Origin: Terasakiella pusilla DSM 6293
GTDB taxonomy: Bacteria > Pseudomonadota > Alphaproteobacteria > Rhodospirillales > Terasakiellaceae
DNA length: 64,000 nucleotides
Assembly (NCBI RefSeq): GCF_000688235.1
Contig: NZ_JHYO01000018.1
Location: forward strand, 1-64,000
Reading direction: 5' to 3'
Under the pieces are notes generated by a model, which did not search any database, had not been told where the DNA came from, and saw nothing but the letters and a program-made list of their open reading frames with translations. Position numbers and translations under genes: made by a program. Positions 7,721 to 16,973 of the stretch are shown here, piece after piece; position 1 is the stretch's first letter; each line of letters starts with the position of its first letter.

Positions 7721-9382
7721 ATGACTGAACAACCAAGACGCAGGCGAGAACGCGAAAGACTTGTCGCACTTTCTTTTTGCCGCGCAGATTTGCTTTTTGA
7801 ACTGAACATCGACCGGAGGATTGAATATCTTCTCGGCGCGACCGACGTCATGCTGGGCAAATCCGCAAATGCCATGCTTGGAACCAACTTCCTTGACGTT
7901 ATTCACCCGGATGACCAACAGCTGACAACCCAATTACTGGATAGTGCCTCGACCAAAGGTCGTCTGGACGATGTTGTAGTTTCTCTCAACGGGATCAAAA
8001 ACACCAAAATTCCGGTCATTCTATCCGGTTATCGTGTTCCCGATTTTGACAATCACTTTTTCCTCGCCCTTAAAGTCGATAGCAAACGTGCGACCTTTGG
8101 CAAATTGGATAAACTGTCAAAAGATCAAGATAGCGGTCTACTTGAAGTCAAATCCTTTGCCCAATCAGCAGCACAACGCGTGACCTCCTTCATTAACGCA
8201 GGCGGGACCGCGCAGGTATCCATGGTGAAGCTCAATCATCTGGACGACTTGCTGACAAAAGTCGGGGCGAGCGACAAAAAAAAGCTCCTCACCGCCATCG
8301 GCACGATCCTGAACACCCACTCCATTGGCGGGAATACAGCCAGCCGAGTGGACGACGACAGTTTCAGCTTCATACATTCTCAGGACGTGGATGCCAGTGA
8401 GATTAGTAACCACCTAGAAAAACTCGCAGAGAAAATCCATCCTGATGGAAAAGAAGTGCAAGCCATGTCCACCACACTGGATGTGGATGGTGCCGGCATG
8501 AGCGAAGAACAAGTGACCAAAGCCTTGCTCTACACCCTACAGAGTTTCTGCGAGAACGAAAGCAAGATCAAGCAGACCTCAATTTCGGAAATTCTGGACA
8601 CCTTGATGTCCAACACGGTCGAAAACGTATCGTTCATTAAAGAGATCATCAAGAAACGGGATCTGGACATTCACTTTATGCCGATTGTCCATCTGAAAGA
8701 CGGCTATGTCCATCACTTTGAAGGCTTGCTGCGATTGCGTGGGGACAAATCATCCGAGTCACCGTTTAACTATGTTCGTCTGGCCGAAGAAGTCAATATC
8801 ATCTGTGATCTGGATATGAGTGTGATTAAAAAAACCATGGATCACATTTATGCCTTTCAGCGCAAAGGGTTCATCCCGCCGATTGCCGTCAACCTGTCCG
8901 GCCTGTCCCTCAGCAACGAACTCTTTATGGATCAGCTTCACACCATCCTGCGGAACTCACCGGACATCGCAGGTCAATTGATGTTTGAAATTACGGAATC
9001 TGCAAAAATCAGCGACCTGACAACCGTCAATAATCTCCTTCAAGATATCCGCAAGATGGGTTTTGAAGTCTGTCTTGATGATTTTGGCTCTGGCGCGGCA
9101 AGCTTTGACTACCTCAACGCCCTTGATGTCGATGGTGTAAAATTCGACGGTCCCGTGGTGAAACGCGCTTATGCAAGCGAGCGAGGCCACGACCTGCTGC
9201 GGGCGATGTCACGCATGTGTCATGACCTGAACATCCACACCATCGCAGAGATGGTGGAAGATAAAGCCATGGCTGATCACATGAAAAAAAGCGGGATCGA
9301 TTTTGCTCAGGGCTGGTACTTCGGTAAAGCTGTGGCCGATCCACTTGTTTTTAAAGATAAGTTTGACCACTCAAAACGTTAA
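7721..9382 (+). CDS. PAS / degenerate GGDEF / EAL protein (second of a tandem pair)
   Basis: Paralogue of the gene at 5852-7531 with the same order of domains: a PAS-like region, a GGDEF remnant reading DDDSF, and an EAL domain with EGL at the signature. NLSG, EITES, DDFG, VKFDG and AEMVED are kept. Both proteins open with a charged segment followed by LVALSFCRADLLFEL or a near copy, a shared N-terminal signature. The 189-base gap between them contains a stem-loop and presumably a separate promoter, so the two may be expressed differently. Its stop codon overlaps the stop of the convergent gene at 9379. Confidence 0.85.
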   Translation: MTEQPRRRRERERLVALSFCRADLLFELNIDRRIEYLLGATDVMLGKSANAMLGTNFLDVIHPDDQQLTTQLLDSASTKGRLDDVVVSLNGIKNTKIPVILSGYRVPDFDNHFFLALKVDSKRATFGKLDKLSKDQDSGLLEVKSFAQSAAQRVTSFINAGGTAQVSMVKLNHLDDLLTKVGASDKKKLLTAIGTILNTHSIGGNTASRVDDDSFSFIHSQDVDASEISNHLEKLAEKIHPDGKEVQAMSTTLDVDGAGMSEEQVTKALLYTLQSFCENESKIKQTSISEILDTLMSNTVENVSFIKEIIKKRDLDIHFMPIVHLKDGYVHHFEGLLRLRGDKSSESPFNYVRLAEEVNIICDLDMSVIKKTMDHIYAFQRKGFIPPIAVNLSGLSLSNELFMDQLHTILRNSPDIAGQLMFEITESAKISDLTTVNNLLQDIRKMGFEVCLDDFGSGAASFDYLNALDVDGVKFDGPVVKRAYASERGHDLLRAMSRMCHDLNIHTIAEMVEDKAMADHMKKSGIDFAQGWYFGKAVADPLVFKDKFDHSKR

Positions 9383-10095
9383 TTTTGTAACGCATTCACC
9401 TTCAACTCGCTGAGGGCCGCATTCACGATGGAAATGACTTCCTGACCGCGCGGCGTGTTATGGCACAAGACACGGTCCTGAATGATCGCAAGGGGTCGGT
9501 CGGGATCAAAAGTCAGTGGCCCTAAATCTCTTGTTTTTTGCACATAAAGCTGCATGCCCAACTTGGGAACAATCACTGCGTCCAGACGGCCTTTCTCTAA
9601 CTTTCGCAAGTTGGTCGCCAGGTTACCATAAACATCATACACAACCCCTTCTTGTGGCACGACAGTGCGAAGGATTTCTGGGTCATACAGCAACCCGACC
9701 CTTTTTCCCTTTAAGTCCTCGGCGGCATCGATAGGCGGTTTGTTCTGATGATGAACCACAACCCATTCGGTTTCGCGGAAAGGTTCCGACTCTATAAAAT
9801 CGTAGCTGGCATCATAATAAGTTTTGGCATCTGGACTCACGCAGGTATAGCGCCCTTCCAAAAATGCCTTAAACGAATGAGAAGGACTGTGGATTTGATA
9901 GGTGAGCTGGTTGTTGGTAACCTGCACGACGGCACTAATAATGCGCCCCGCCGGCCCATCCAAACGTTCCCAGGAGCGCCCAAAATTTTCAGCCGTCATC
10001 GGCAAGACAATATCGTCCGCATGCGACTTGGCAAACAACACAATTTGTAAAGATGCTAAAATAATGGCGAAACGACTGAGATCATGTACTTTCAT
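9379..10095 (-). CDS. periplasmic substrate-binding-like protein (SBP family 3)
   Basis: Predicted secreted protein of about 238 residues with a signal peptide (MKVHDLSRFAIILASL..AKSHA) and a type II solute-binding fold. Motifs include the hinge-like DLKGKRVGLLYD and the later RLDAVIVPK. The frame extends upstream to a TTG at 10161, but the ATG at 10095 directly precedes the signal peptide and is preferred. No permease or ATPase gene is nearby, so it is an orphan binding protein and its ligand is unknown. Its only partner is the similar gene at 10170. Proteins of this kind can feed signalling enzymes such as the adjacent EAL proteins, but nothing here proves that. Confidence 0.7.
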   Translation of the reverse strand: MKVHDLSRFAIILASLQIVLFAKSHADDIVLPMTAENFGRSWERLDGPAGRIISAVVQVTNNQLTYQIHSPSHSFKAFLEGRYTCVSPDAKTYYDASYDFIESEPFRETEWVVVHHQNKPPIDAAEDLKGKRVGLLYDPEILRTVVPQEGVVYDVYGNLATNLRKLEKGRLDAVIVPKLGMQLYVQKTRDLGPLTFDPDRPLAIIQDRVLCHNTPRGQEVISIVNAALSELKVNALQN

Positions 10096-10169
10096 CAGGC
10101 CACTATACACAAATGAATATTCTCTGAATATTGCCCAAAAGGAGTAAAACCGCTGGTGCAATTACCCCT

Positions 10170-10907
10170 TTAACGCTTATATCTTTCGATTACTTTTTCC
10201 AGATACTTCTCTCTTTTCAAGTCAGCTAAGATGCGACGCACCCGTTCCACAATGACGGGAGAGAGAGTTGGCGACCCGGCAAAGGTCAGATCGACATTGG
10301 AATAGGGTTCAGAAAAATAAGGCACGTCCATTTCGGGATTTAGCTTCCACATCCAATGCGCCATATCTTTAGGCGTATACCATGCATCTGCGCGGTCGTG
10401 GGCCAACATACGTGGAATTGCTGGGGTCAATGAGGGGATTTTCGCCAGATTTTTAAAGTTACTCTCTTCAAGCTGGTGGTCAGGGGGTGCCCCTTTGTGA
10501 ACAAGGACCCGTTTAAACTCCCGCGCCTCTTCAAAGCTATGAACCTTGCTTTTCAAAGAAACAAAAACCATTTCCATCGGCTTTATCACATCAATCCACG
10601 TAAAATGGTTTTCTCGTTCGACGGTCCGCCCAAGCGGAAAGATAATGATATTGCGCCCCTCTTGGGCCAGCTCCAACGCCCGTGCCCATGGATATACTTC
10701 GATTTTAGTCTGGTTTCCCAAGCGCCGATCAATCTCGCGGGCGATTTCAACAAACGAGCCCGGATATTCCGGATCAGTCGACATGCTCCAGGGCGGTAAA
10801 AAACCGGTAACAAAACGATATTGCTCTGCCTTCGCTACACAAGGTAGCACAAGAAAAAACGACAAAGTCAGTGTTAGCGCGATGTATTTTTTAAATATCT
10901 TCCCCAT
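10170..10907 (-). CDS. periplasmic substrate-binding-like protein (SBP family 3)
   Basis: A 245-residue secreted protein with a signal peptide (cleavage near CVAKA, about residue 27) and a family 3 solute-binding fold (FLPPWS near the start, PWARALELAQ, DRADAWYTP). These features recall the orphan amino-acid-type binding proteins common in aquatic Proteobacteria. It probably forms a unit with the gene at 9379-10095, 74 bases downstream. There are no transporter components. Ligand unknown. Confidence 0.72.
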   Translation of the reverse strand: MGKIFKKYIALTLTLSFFLVLPCVAKAEQYRFVTGFLPPWSMSTDPEYPGSFVEIAREIDRRLGNQTKIEVYPWARALELAQEGRNIIIFPLGRTVERENHFTWIDVIKPMEMVFVSLKSKVHSFEEAREFKRVLVHKGAPPDHQLEESNFKNLAKIPSLTPAIPRMLAHDRADAWYTPKDMAHWMWKLNPEMDVPYFSEPYSNVDLTFAGSPTLSPVIVERVRRILADLKREKYLEKVIERYKR

Positions 10908-11376
10908 ATATCGACGCTAGCATACTCATTCTGGCCTTTCCAGCGGATTATACTCCCCAAAGCGATAAAAGCACTGCCGCTACAATCAGATAAGCCCCTT
11001 CTCTCCTTGCACCAAAAAGATCCGTAAACATCAATATTTTAGCCCACTCAACAATCAAGGACTAAAAATTTGACTAATCGTTCAACTTAAAAACCTTCCC
11101 ATTAACATATGTTAATGACACCCAAATATTCAGGTGCGATCCTTAAGAAAGTTGCCACAAGGAATTCGTATGCATTTAATTACCGTTACACCGTTAACAT
11201 ATAGACTAAGCACCTTCAGTAGAATTTGCCGACATCGTTAAAGTAAAATGCAAAATAACAACCCAGTGCACTACACAATGACTTTCCAAACTACTTATCT
11301 CAAAAGTGTTTTTTTTCTTAACCAATCTTGTTTTTAGATAATCTGTTAGTGAATAGCTAACGGACAGAGAGTATGC
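10908..11376. other. A+T-rich intergenic region upstream of proVWX
   Basis: A 469-base gene-free stretch between divergent transcription units. It is A+T rich and holds the perfect palindrome at 11100-11117 and a related half-site (gttaacatat) near 11192-11201. No ORF, RNA gene or terminator is evident. It presumably contains the osmotically controlled promoter of proVWX and the promoter of the divergent binding-protein genes. Confidence 0.6.
11100..11117. promoter_or_regulatory. 18-bp perfect palindrome, candidate operator
   Basis: CATTAACATATGTTAATG is its own reverse complement. It lies about 260 bases before the proV start in the divergent intergenic region. A dimeric regulator site is the natural reading, but the regulator is unknown. 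Confidence 0.45.
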
Positions 11377-12600
11377 ATGTCTACCTCGAATGAAAAAATT
11401 GTAGTCAAAAATCTGTATAAGGTTTTCGGCAAAAACCCCTCTAAAGCCATGAAGCTGTTGAACGAGGGTGTGCCAAAATCTGAAATCTTCGACCGCACAG
11501 AACAGGTCGTCGGCGTTTGTGATGCCAGCTTTTCCGTCAACGAAGGTGAAATTTTCGTTGTCATGGGATTGTCCGGCTCAGGCAAATCCACTTTGGTACG
11601 CCTTCTCAACCGTCTGATCGAACCCACATCCGGTCAAGTGCTCTTTGACGGCAAGGACATTGCCCAAATGTCTGACAAAGAACTGATGGAACTGCGCCGC
11701 AAAGACATGAGCATGGTTTTCCAGTCCTTTGCCTTGATGCCGCACCTCAATGTCATCGACAACGCGTCTTTCGGCCTTGAACTTTCCGGTGTTTCCGTGG
11801 AAGAGCGCCACAAACGCGCCCTCGAAGCCCTTGAACAGGTCGGTCTTGAGGCCTTCGCCTACAGCTATCCGGATGAACTCTCCGGTGGGATGCAGCAGCG
11901 TGTCGGCCTTGCCCGCGCCCTTGCCAATGACCCGGCGGTTATGTTGATGGACGAAGCCTTTTCCGCCCTCGACCCGTTGATCCGCACCGAAATGCAGGAC
12001 GAACTGGTCGCCTTGCAGGAAAAACACCAGCGTACCATCATCTTTATTTCCCACGATCTGGATGAAGCCATGCGGATCGGTGATCGAATTGCTATCATGG
12101 AAGGCGGCCGCGTCGTTCAGGTCGGCACACCGGAAGAAATTCTCAATAATCCCGCTGACGCCTATGTTGAATCCTTCTTTAAAGGGGTCAATGTCTCCAC
12201 GGTTTACAGCGCAAAAGATATCGCGCGCAAAACCCGGACAACGGTGATGCATAACCGATCGGGTGTCGGCTTACGTACGGCCCTTGAAGAAATGCGTCAG
12301 GAAGATCGCAACTATGGTTACGTTCTGGGCAAAAACCAGCAACTTGCTGGCATTGTATCTGTAAAATCCGTCAAAGCAGCCATTGCTAAAGACCCGGCAC
12401 AGGACCTTTCCGCTGCTTACCTTAAAAACCTTCAAGTACTTAAGGCTGATCAAGCGTTATCCGAAATTATCGGCAGTGTCGCCAGCGCCCCTTACGCCCT
12501 TCCCGTTGTGGATGATGATAACAAATATCTCGGCGTAATCTCTAAAACGGTTTTGCTTGAAACCCTTGACTACGAAAATGAGGAGACGGCAAATGACTGA
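11377..12600 (+). CDS. proV: glycine betaine/L-proline ABC transporter ATPase ProV
   Basis: The ATP-hydrolysing subunit of an osmoprotectant importer, 407 residues, peripheral on the inner membrane. It has Walker A (GLSGSGKST, about residue 68), the signature [15 protein letters not shown], Walker B ([12 protein letters not shown]) and the H-loop (ISHDLDEA). The C-terminal part (about 280-400) contains CBS domains, the ionic-strength sensing module in this family. The ATG at 11377 follows a purine-rich GGACAGAGAG. The last eight bases overlap the start of proW, so translation is coupled. Confidence 0.95.
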   Translation: MSTSNEKIVVKNLYKVFGKNPSKAMKLLNEGVPKSEIFDRTEQVVGVCDASFSVNEGEIFVVMGLSGSGKSTLVRLLNRLIEPTSGQVLFDGKDIAQMSDKELMELRRKDMSMVFQSFALMPHLNVIDNASFGLELSGVSVEERHKRALEALEQVGLEAFAYSYPDELSGGMQQRVGLARALANDPAVMLMDEAFSALDPLIRTEMQDELVALQEKHQRTIIFISHDLDEAMRIGDRIAIMEGGRVVQVGTPEEILNNPADAYVESFFKGVNVSTVYSAKDIARKTRTTVMHNRSGVGLRTALEEMRQEDRNYGYVLGKNQQLAGIVSVKSVKAAIAKDPAQDLSAAYLKNLQVLKADQALSEIIGSVASAPYALPVVDDDNKYLGVISKTVLLETLDYENEETAND

Positions 12601-13696
12601 TCAAACTGCCAGCAACCCTTGGGGTGCACCTGCCGAAACAGCCCCTGCACAAACTGAAAGTGCCCCTGCCACCCCTCTTACAGGGAACGAGGGCACAGCT
12701 TGGGGTGTTTCTGAACAAACCGAAGCAACTGCAGGCCAGAACGATTGGCTCGTCAATAGTACGGCACAGGAAAAAACGTTTGATATCCTCAACCCGTTTG
12801 ACCATAGCGTCATCCCGTTGGATAGTTGGGTTGAAACCGGTCTGGAATGGTTGGTTTCCAACTTCCGCCCGGTCTTTCAGGCAATCCGTGTGCCCATTGA
12901 CGCCACTTTGTCCGGTATTGAGGCTGGTTTGCAAGCCACGCCGTCAGCGCTCATCATTATTCTGTTCGGCTTACTTGCTTGGCAAATGGCGAACAAACGT
13001 CTTGCTGTCATCTCTATCGTTTCTCTTGTCCTGATCGGTCTGATCGGGGCATGGTCAGAAACCATGGTCACCCTGTCCCTTGTCCTGACCTCCGTGTTCT
13101 TTAGCATGGTTATTGGGCTTCCCATTGGGATCTGGTTATCACGTTCTGACCGGGCCGCAAGCTCAGTTCGCCCGATTTTGGATGCGATGCAGACAACACC
13201 AGCCTTCGTTTATCTGGTGCCCATCGTTATGCTGTTCGGGATCGGCAACGTGCCGGGCGTGGTCGTGACCATCATTTTTGCCCTGCCGCCACTTATCCGC
13301 CTGACCAACCTTGGTATTCGTCAGGTGCCGGCAGATCTCGTCGAGGCATCGCGGTCTTTTGGGGCCAGCCCGTCACAACTGCTGTTTAAAGTTCAGCTCC
13401 CGCTTGCCATGCCGACGATTATGGCAGGTGTCAACCAAACCCTGATGCTGTGTCTGTCCATGGTGGTTATCGCTTCCATGATTGCCGTTGGCGGCTTGGG
13501 CCAAATGGTTCTACGAGGCATCGGCCGTCTGGATATGGGCCTCGCGACTGTAGGCGGTGTCGGCATTGTTTTGCTGGCGATCGTGCTTGATCGCATCACA
13601 CAAGCCATGGGGACAGAGAAACGCAGTAAGGGCATCCGTCACTGGTATGAAGCCGGTCCAATCGGATTTGTCCGTTCCTTTTTCATCAAACAATAA
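12593..13696 (+). CDS. proW: glycine betaine/L-proline ABC transporter permease ProW
   Basis: Membrane subunit of the ProU-type importer, about 367 residues. A Ser/Ala/Glu-rich N-terminal extension (about 1-60) precedes the helices. The EAA loop for contact with ProV reads [20 protein letters not shown]. The start is the ATG at 12593, which has GAGGAG seven bases upstream inside proV; the longer open frame from 12557 would begin within proV without a site. The ATG overlaps the proV stop. Confidence 0.93.
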   Translation: MTDQTASNPWGAPAETAPAQTESAPATPLTGNEGTAWGVSEQTEATAGQNDWLVNSTAQEKTFDILNPFDHSVIPLDSWVETGLEWLVSNFRPVFQAIRVPIDATLSGIEAGLQATPSALIIILFGLLAWQMANKRLAVISIVSLVLIGLIGAWSETMVTLSLVLTSVFFSMVIGLPIGIWLSRSDRAASSVRPILDAMQTTPAFVYLVPIVMLFGIGNVPGVVVTIIFALPPLIRLTNLGIRQVPADLVEASRSFGASPSQLLFKVQLPLAMPTIMAGVNQTLMLCLSMVVIASMIAVGGLGQMVLRGIGRLDMGLATVGGVGIVLLAIVLDRITQAMGTEKRSKGIRHWYEAGPIGFVRSFFIKQ

Positions 13697-13734
13697 ATTT
13701 TCAAACCAACGAAAACCTTAAGGAGGTTAAGTTT

Positions 13735-14751
13735 ATGAAATTAAGCCAAACTTTTAAAAAATGGGTGGCCGCAACAACATTTGTTGCAAGTGCCCTCGCT
13801 CTGGGCGCGCCAGCAATGGCAGACGCAAACCTACCGGGCAAAGGCGTAACGGTCCAGCCGGGCCAAGACAACGTTGATGGTGAGAACTTCCAAACCATCA
13901 TCGTCATGAAAGCCCTGAAAGAACTGGGTTATGACGTAAAAGACGTTCAAAACGCAAAATACCCTGCTCTGCACATTTCCATCGCAGACGGTGGCGTGAC
14001 ATTTATGGCGGATCACTGGAACCCGCTGCACCAAGCATTCTTTGAAAAAGCCGGTGGTGACGAAAAACTGTCACGCACAGGTGCGTACATTGAAGGCTGT
14101 GCTCAAGGCTACCTGATCGACAAAAAGACTGCTGAAAAATACAACATTACAAACGTTGGCCAGTTGCAAGACCCCGAAATCGCCAAACTGTTTGATGCCA
14201 ACGACGACGGTAAAGCTGACCTTGCCGGTTGTGTACCGGGCTGGGGTTGTGAGCGCGTGATCGAGCACCACATGGGTGCGTACAAACTCAAAGACACTGT
14301 GACACATAACCAAGGTGAATATTCTGCAATTATCGCCGAAACCATCACCCGTTATAAAGAAGGTAAGCCGGTCCTGTATTACACATGGACACCTTACTGG
14401 GTTTCCGGCGTATTGGTACCGGGTAAAGACGTTGTGTGGCTGGAAGTACCGCATTCTGCCCACCCGAACGGCATAGATACAAAACTGCCGAACGGCAAAA
14501 ACTATGGCTTTGAAGTCAACACACAAATGGTCGTTGCAAACAAAGAGTTCGTTAAAAACAACCCTGCTGCTGCGAAACTGTTTGAAGTTATCAAAGTATC
14601 TGTGAACGATGTTTCTGCTCAAAACCTTAAAATGAAGGATAAGGGCGAAGGCGGCTGGGAAGCTGCGGAGCGTCATGCGGATGCATGGATTGCAGCTAAC
14701 CGTGACAAGTTTGACGGCTGGCTGAACGCTGCACGTGAGGCAGCCAAATAA
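13735..14751 (+). CDS. proX: glycine betaine/L-proline periplasmic binding protein ProX
   Basis: Periplasmic binding component, 338 residues, of the proVWX importer. It has a signal peptide ending APAMA-D, the conserved MADHWNPLH segment and Trp/Tyr-rich ligand-box regions (YTWTPYWVSGVL). Cysteines at about residues 122, 162 and 167 are in positions typical of ProX. A strong AGGAGG sits before the ATG, fitting the high expression expected of a binding protein. The gene ends the operon, followed by a terminator. Confidence 0.95.
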   Translation: MKLSQTFKKWVAATTFVASALALGAPAMADANLPGKGVTVQPGQDNVDGENFQTIIVMKALKELGYDVKDVQNAKYPALHISIADGGVTFMADHWNPLHQAFFEKAGGDEKLSRTGAYIEGCAQGYLIDKKTAEKYNITNVGQLQDPEIAKLFDANDDGKADLAGCVPGWGCERVIEHHMGAYKLKDTVTHNQGEYSAIIAETITRYKEGKPVLYYTWTPYWVSGVLVPGKDVVWLEVPHSAHPNGIDTKLPNGKNYGFEVNTQMVVANKEFVKNNPAAAKLFEVIKVSVNDVSAQNLKMKDKGEGGWEAAERHADAWIAANRDKFDGWLNAAREAAK

Positions 14752-14783
14752 GCCTTTGCTATCTTCTGCAAATGCCAGACAAA

Positions 14784-14816
14784 AGCCCTGAAGCATATCC
14801 GCTTCAGGGCTTTTTC
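14784..14816. terminator. terminator after proVWX
   Basis: An 11-bp perfect stem (agccctgaagc / gcttcagggct) followed by a T run on the plus strand. A tracts on the other side may also let it serve the convergent small gene. Confidence 0.9.
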
Positions 14817-14826
14817 TTTACACTAT

Positions 14827-15033
14827 CTATTTTCGCCTTTTTAACAGGATGATCACCCCCAAAACACCAAGAATCAGTGCACTGGTCATTGGCATTGCCA
14901 TCGGCAGCCCCAAGACCATCGTCAGTCCGGTTAAAATCGATCCGCCAAAGACCAATATCAAGCCGCCCACCAGCACAGCCAAAATAGATAAGCCGACCAC
15001 GACAGAGACTAACTTTTCCAATGCCCGCTTCAT
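14827..15033 (-). CDS. small two-helix membrane protein
   Basis: A 68-residue protein with a basic N-terminus (MKRALEK), two hydrophobic segments (about 9-32 and 38-63) and a basic end (LLKRRK). No family motif recognised. It lies nine bases downstream of the EAL gene at 15043-16200 and is probably cotranscribed with it. Function unknown. Confidence 0.55.
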   Translation of the reverse strand: MKRALEKLVSVVVGLSILAVLVGGLILVFGGSILTGLTMVLGLPMAMPMTSALILGVLGVIILLKRRK

Positions 15034-15042
15034 CCACTTCCC

Positions 15043-16200
15043 TTAAAAGGTCATATCAGCAACATCTATAGGTCTGGCATATAACCACCCTTGCGCATAC
15101 TCAATCGGACAGGACTGCAAAACATCATGTTGCGATTGGGTTTCCACCCCTTCGGCCAAAACACGGCATCCCAGATTGACCAATTCTTGCGAGGTCTGAT
15201 CAATCGCCTTCAAAAAAGCACAATCTTTATCCGCATTGCGGATCACGGTGATGCATAACTTCACGATTTCCGGCCTCAGGATACGCGCAACGTCCAAATC
15301 GGCAAAGCCGCATCCCGTATCATCCAACGCGACACCTACCCCCTTCTGGCGCAGTTTATCGACCACAGGCACCAGCACCTGCGCATCATCCAGGGGCATA
15401 TGTTCAGTAATTTCAAACAAAATATTCTCGCGGCCTTCTAACGGCAGGTGTTCTTCTGCCAAGGCCAAAGCCTCTGGTCCCAGATTGATCGTCAGAAACT
15501 GCCCATCGGGAAGGCGCTTCGGGGTACGCTCCAGTGCAAGGCGCGCACAGGCCAATTCCACCTCAAGCGTGCGCCCCACGCGATCGGCAAAATCAAATAA
15601 CTGATCAGGCCTTTCAAGGGCGGACCCCACGGGGCCGCGTACCAGTGCCTCATACCCCAAAAGGGTTTTATCCTTCAGGCTGACAATCGGTTGCAGAAAT
15701 GTGCGCAGCTTGTCCCCTGCCAGTATATCATCCAGCTCTGCCGACACGCCCTGAAGAGTGCCGTCCACACAGGTCGAAGGGTTTGTCAGATAAGGTTCAA
15801 GCCACCCTTGGTGGACATCGACCAACCGACCGGAATGATCTTGCCCCAGCGGCGCAAGACACACGCGCGGTGACATCTTCATGGATGCCCCAACCCCAAA
15901 AACATCGCGCAGGCTTTCATGCACCACCCGACTGGTCGCTTTCTCGATTGCCTGACGACTTTCCTCAAAATCCCGCAGAAGTGACCCTGCCGTCATCTCA
16001 AAAGACGCCATCCAATGGGGCGCACCCAAATCCATCTTAAAATCAAGCAGGCTGTGCTGGGAAAGTAAGCGCTTGACCTTCTCTTCAATCACCACAGACA
16101 CATCACTTAAGTTCTGCGTCACCGCCTCTCCGCCATAGACGTCCTGCAAGGTCTGCATATCTGCAATATCAATGTACAGTACGTTCTTATCCATCCCCAT
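15043..16200 (-). CDS. EAL-domain protein with degenerate N-terminal domain
   Basis: A 385-residue cytoplasmic protein. The first 140 residues look like a worn GGDEF-type domain with no GGDEF signature. The remainder is an EAL domain: GYEALVRGP, INLGPE, FEITEHM, ALDDTGCGFADL (the usual DDFG is DDTG), a Lys at EIVKL and LAEGVET. Substitution at DDFG and nearby makes catalytic activity uncertain, so it may be a phosphodiesterase or a c-di-GMP-binding effector. It lies just left of the tRNA-linked insertion, transcribed in the same direction. Confidence 0.82.
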   Translation of the reverse strand: MGMDKNVLYIDIADMQTLQDVYGGEAVTQNLSDVSVVIEEKVKRLLSQHSLLDFKMDLGAPHWMASFEMTAGSLLRDFEESRQAIEKATSRVVHESLRDVFGVGASMKMSPRVCLAPLGQDHSGRLVDVHQGWLEPYLTNPSTCVDGTLQGVSAELDDILAGDKLRTFLQPIVSLKDKTLLGYEALVRGPVGSALERPDQLFDFADRVGRTLEVELACARLALERTPKRLPDGQFLTINLGPEALALAEEHLPLEGRENILFEITEHMPLDDAQVLVPVVDKLRQKGVGVALDDTGCGFADLDVARILRPEIVKLCITVIRNADKDCAFLKAIDQTSQELVNLGCRVLAEGVETQSQHDVLQSCPIEYAQGWLYARPIDVADMTF

Positions 16201-16314
16201 ATCCTTGCCTCACTTAAAATCAACTTAGACAAGACAATAGCAAGCCTCCCCCAGAAGAAAAGACAATTAAACCAATCGCAGAAATAGAGATTTCCTATAA
16301 GACATCTGAACACG

Positions 16315-16347
16315 AAAAAGGCCTCAAGGAAAACCTTGAGGCCTTTT
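16315..16347 (-). terminator. duplicated tRNA terminator, now after the island genes
   Basis: Stem aaaaggcctcaagg / ccttgaggcctttt with a four-base loop and a T run on the minus strand. It now lies downstream of the two island lipoprotein genes and may end their transcript. Confidence 0.85.
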
Positions 16348-16352
16348 AAAAT

Positions 16353-16421
16353 TGGTAGCTGGAGGCAGACTTGAACTGCCGACCTCGGCATTATGAGTGC
16401 CGCGCTCTAACCAGCTGAGCT
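16353..16421 (-). pseudogene. truncated tRNA-Met fragment
   Basis: The 3' 69 bases of the tRNA-Met gene at 17850-17926, including D arm, CAT anticodon loop, T arm and CCA end, but lacking the first eight bases (5' acceptor strand). It cannot form an acceptor stem and should not give a mature tRNA. It would lie in sense orientation in the 3' untranslated region of the island lipoprotein transcript. Confidence 0.9.
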
Positions 16422-16464
16422 TCACACTTATGTCTATCGTTTAGTGACAAAATACAAAGTCAAC

Positions 16465-16956
16465 TTATTGAACTGATATGTTCTCTTTTCTCAAGAACAA
16501 TGATTTATCCACTTTGCTAAACAGTTTTTCGTATATGGCTGGATCATATATGGGGTGTGCTTCTGTTCGTGGGATCCCCCATCCCCCATCACCATCGTAA
16601 AATTCTTCCGAAGCTAGGTTTAGCCGAATACTAATTTGATTATCTTTCAGAGCAACTGATGCAGAAGCGTTCTCAGTGACTTTGTTGCTTTGAGTCAGCA
16701 TGTAAACCTTTTGTCCAGTTATGATTCCGATGGTTTCATTCACATTGGAAATGATGAAACCTTCATCTTGAAGAGCTGCAGCTGTTGCTTTCAAACCTGC
16801 AATAAGGTCTGTGGTATCATACAGTCGGGTTTGTAGTTGACGAATTTCTAATTGGGTTAGATTTGCTACAGGTGCTTTTGTCATTGTTTTACAAGCTGCC
16901 AACGTCAGCAAAGTAGTTACAAGAGTTAAGGAAAGTAATATCTTTCGAATGATCAT
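16465..16956 (-). CDS. island lipoprotein, function unknown
   Basis: A 163-residue predicted lipoprotein: basic start, hydrophobic core and lipobox LAAC (Cys22). The mature part is about 140 residues, soluble and mixed alpha/beta by eye, with no named motif. It is the second gene of a two-gene unit, 17 bases after 16974-17396, inside the tRNA-linked insertion. Base use is more A/T rich than the flanking chromosome, consistent with transfer. The downstream sequence runs into the tRNA fragment and terminator. I do not recognise the family. Confidence 0.7.
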   Translation of the reverse strand: MIIRKILLSLTLVTTLLTLAACKTMTKAPVANLTQLEIRQLQTRLYDTTDLIAGLKATAAALQDEGFIISNVNETIGIITGQKVYMLTQSNKVTENASASVALKDNQISIRLNLASEEFYDGDGGWGIPRTEAHPIYDPAIYEKLFSKVDKSLFLRKENISVQ

Positions 16957-16973
16957 TGTTTTCTCTACATTAA

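Larger units (their letters stand above)
16311..16421. repeat. 111-bp direct repeat, left copy (att-like)
   Basis: Identical to 17808-17918 at every base as read. Contains a tRNA terminator hairpin and the 3' 69 bases of tRNA-Met. Identity stops sharply on both sides. Confidence 0.95.

Noticed and set aside
16353-16421. A second working tRNA-Met gene
   Set aside because: The first eight bases (5' acceptor strand) are missing and the adjacent sequence does not replace them.
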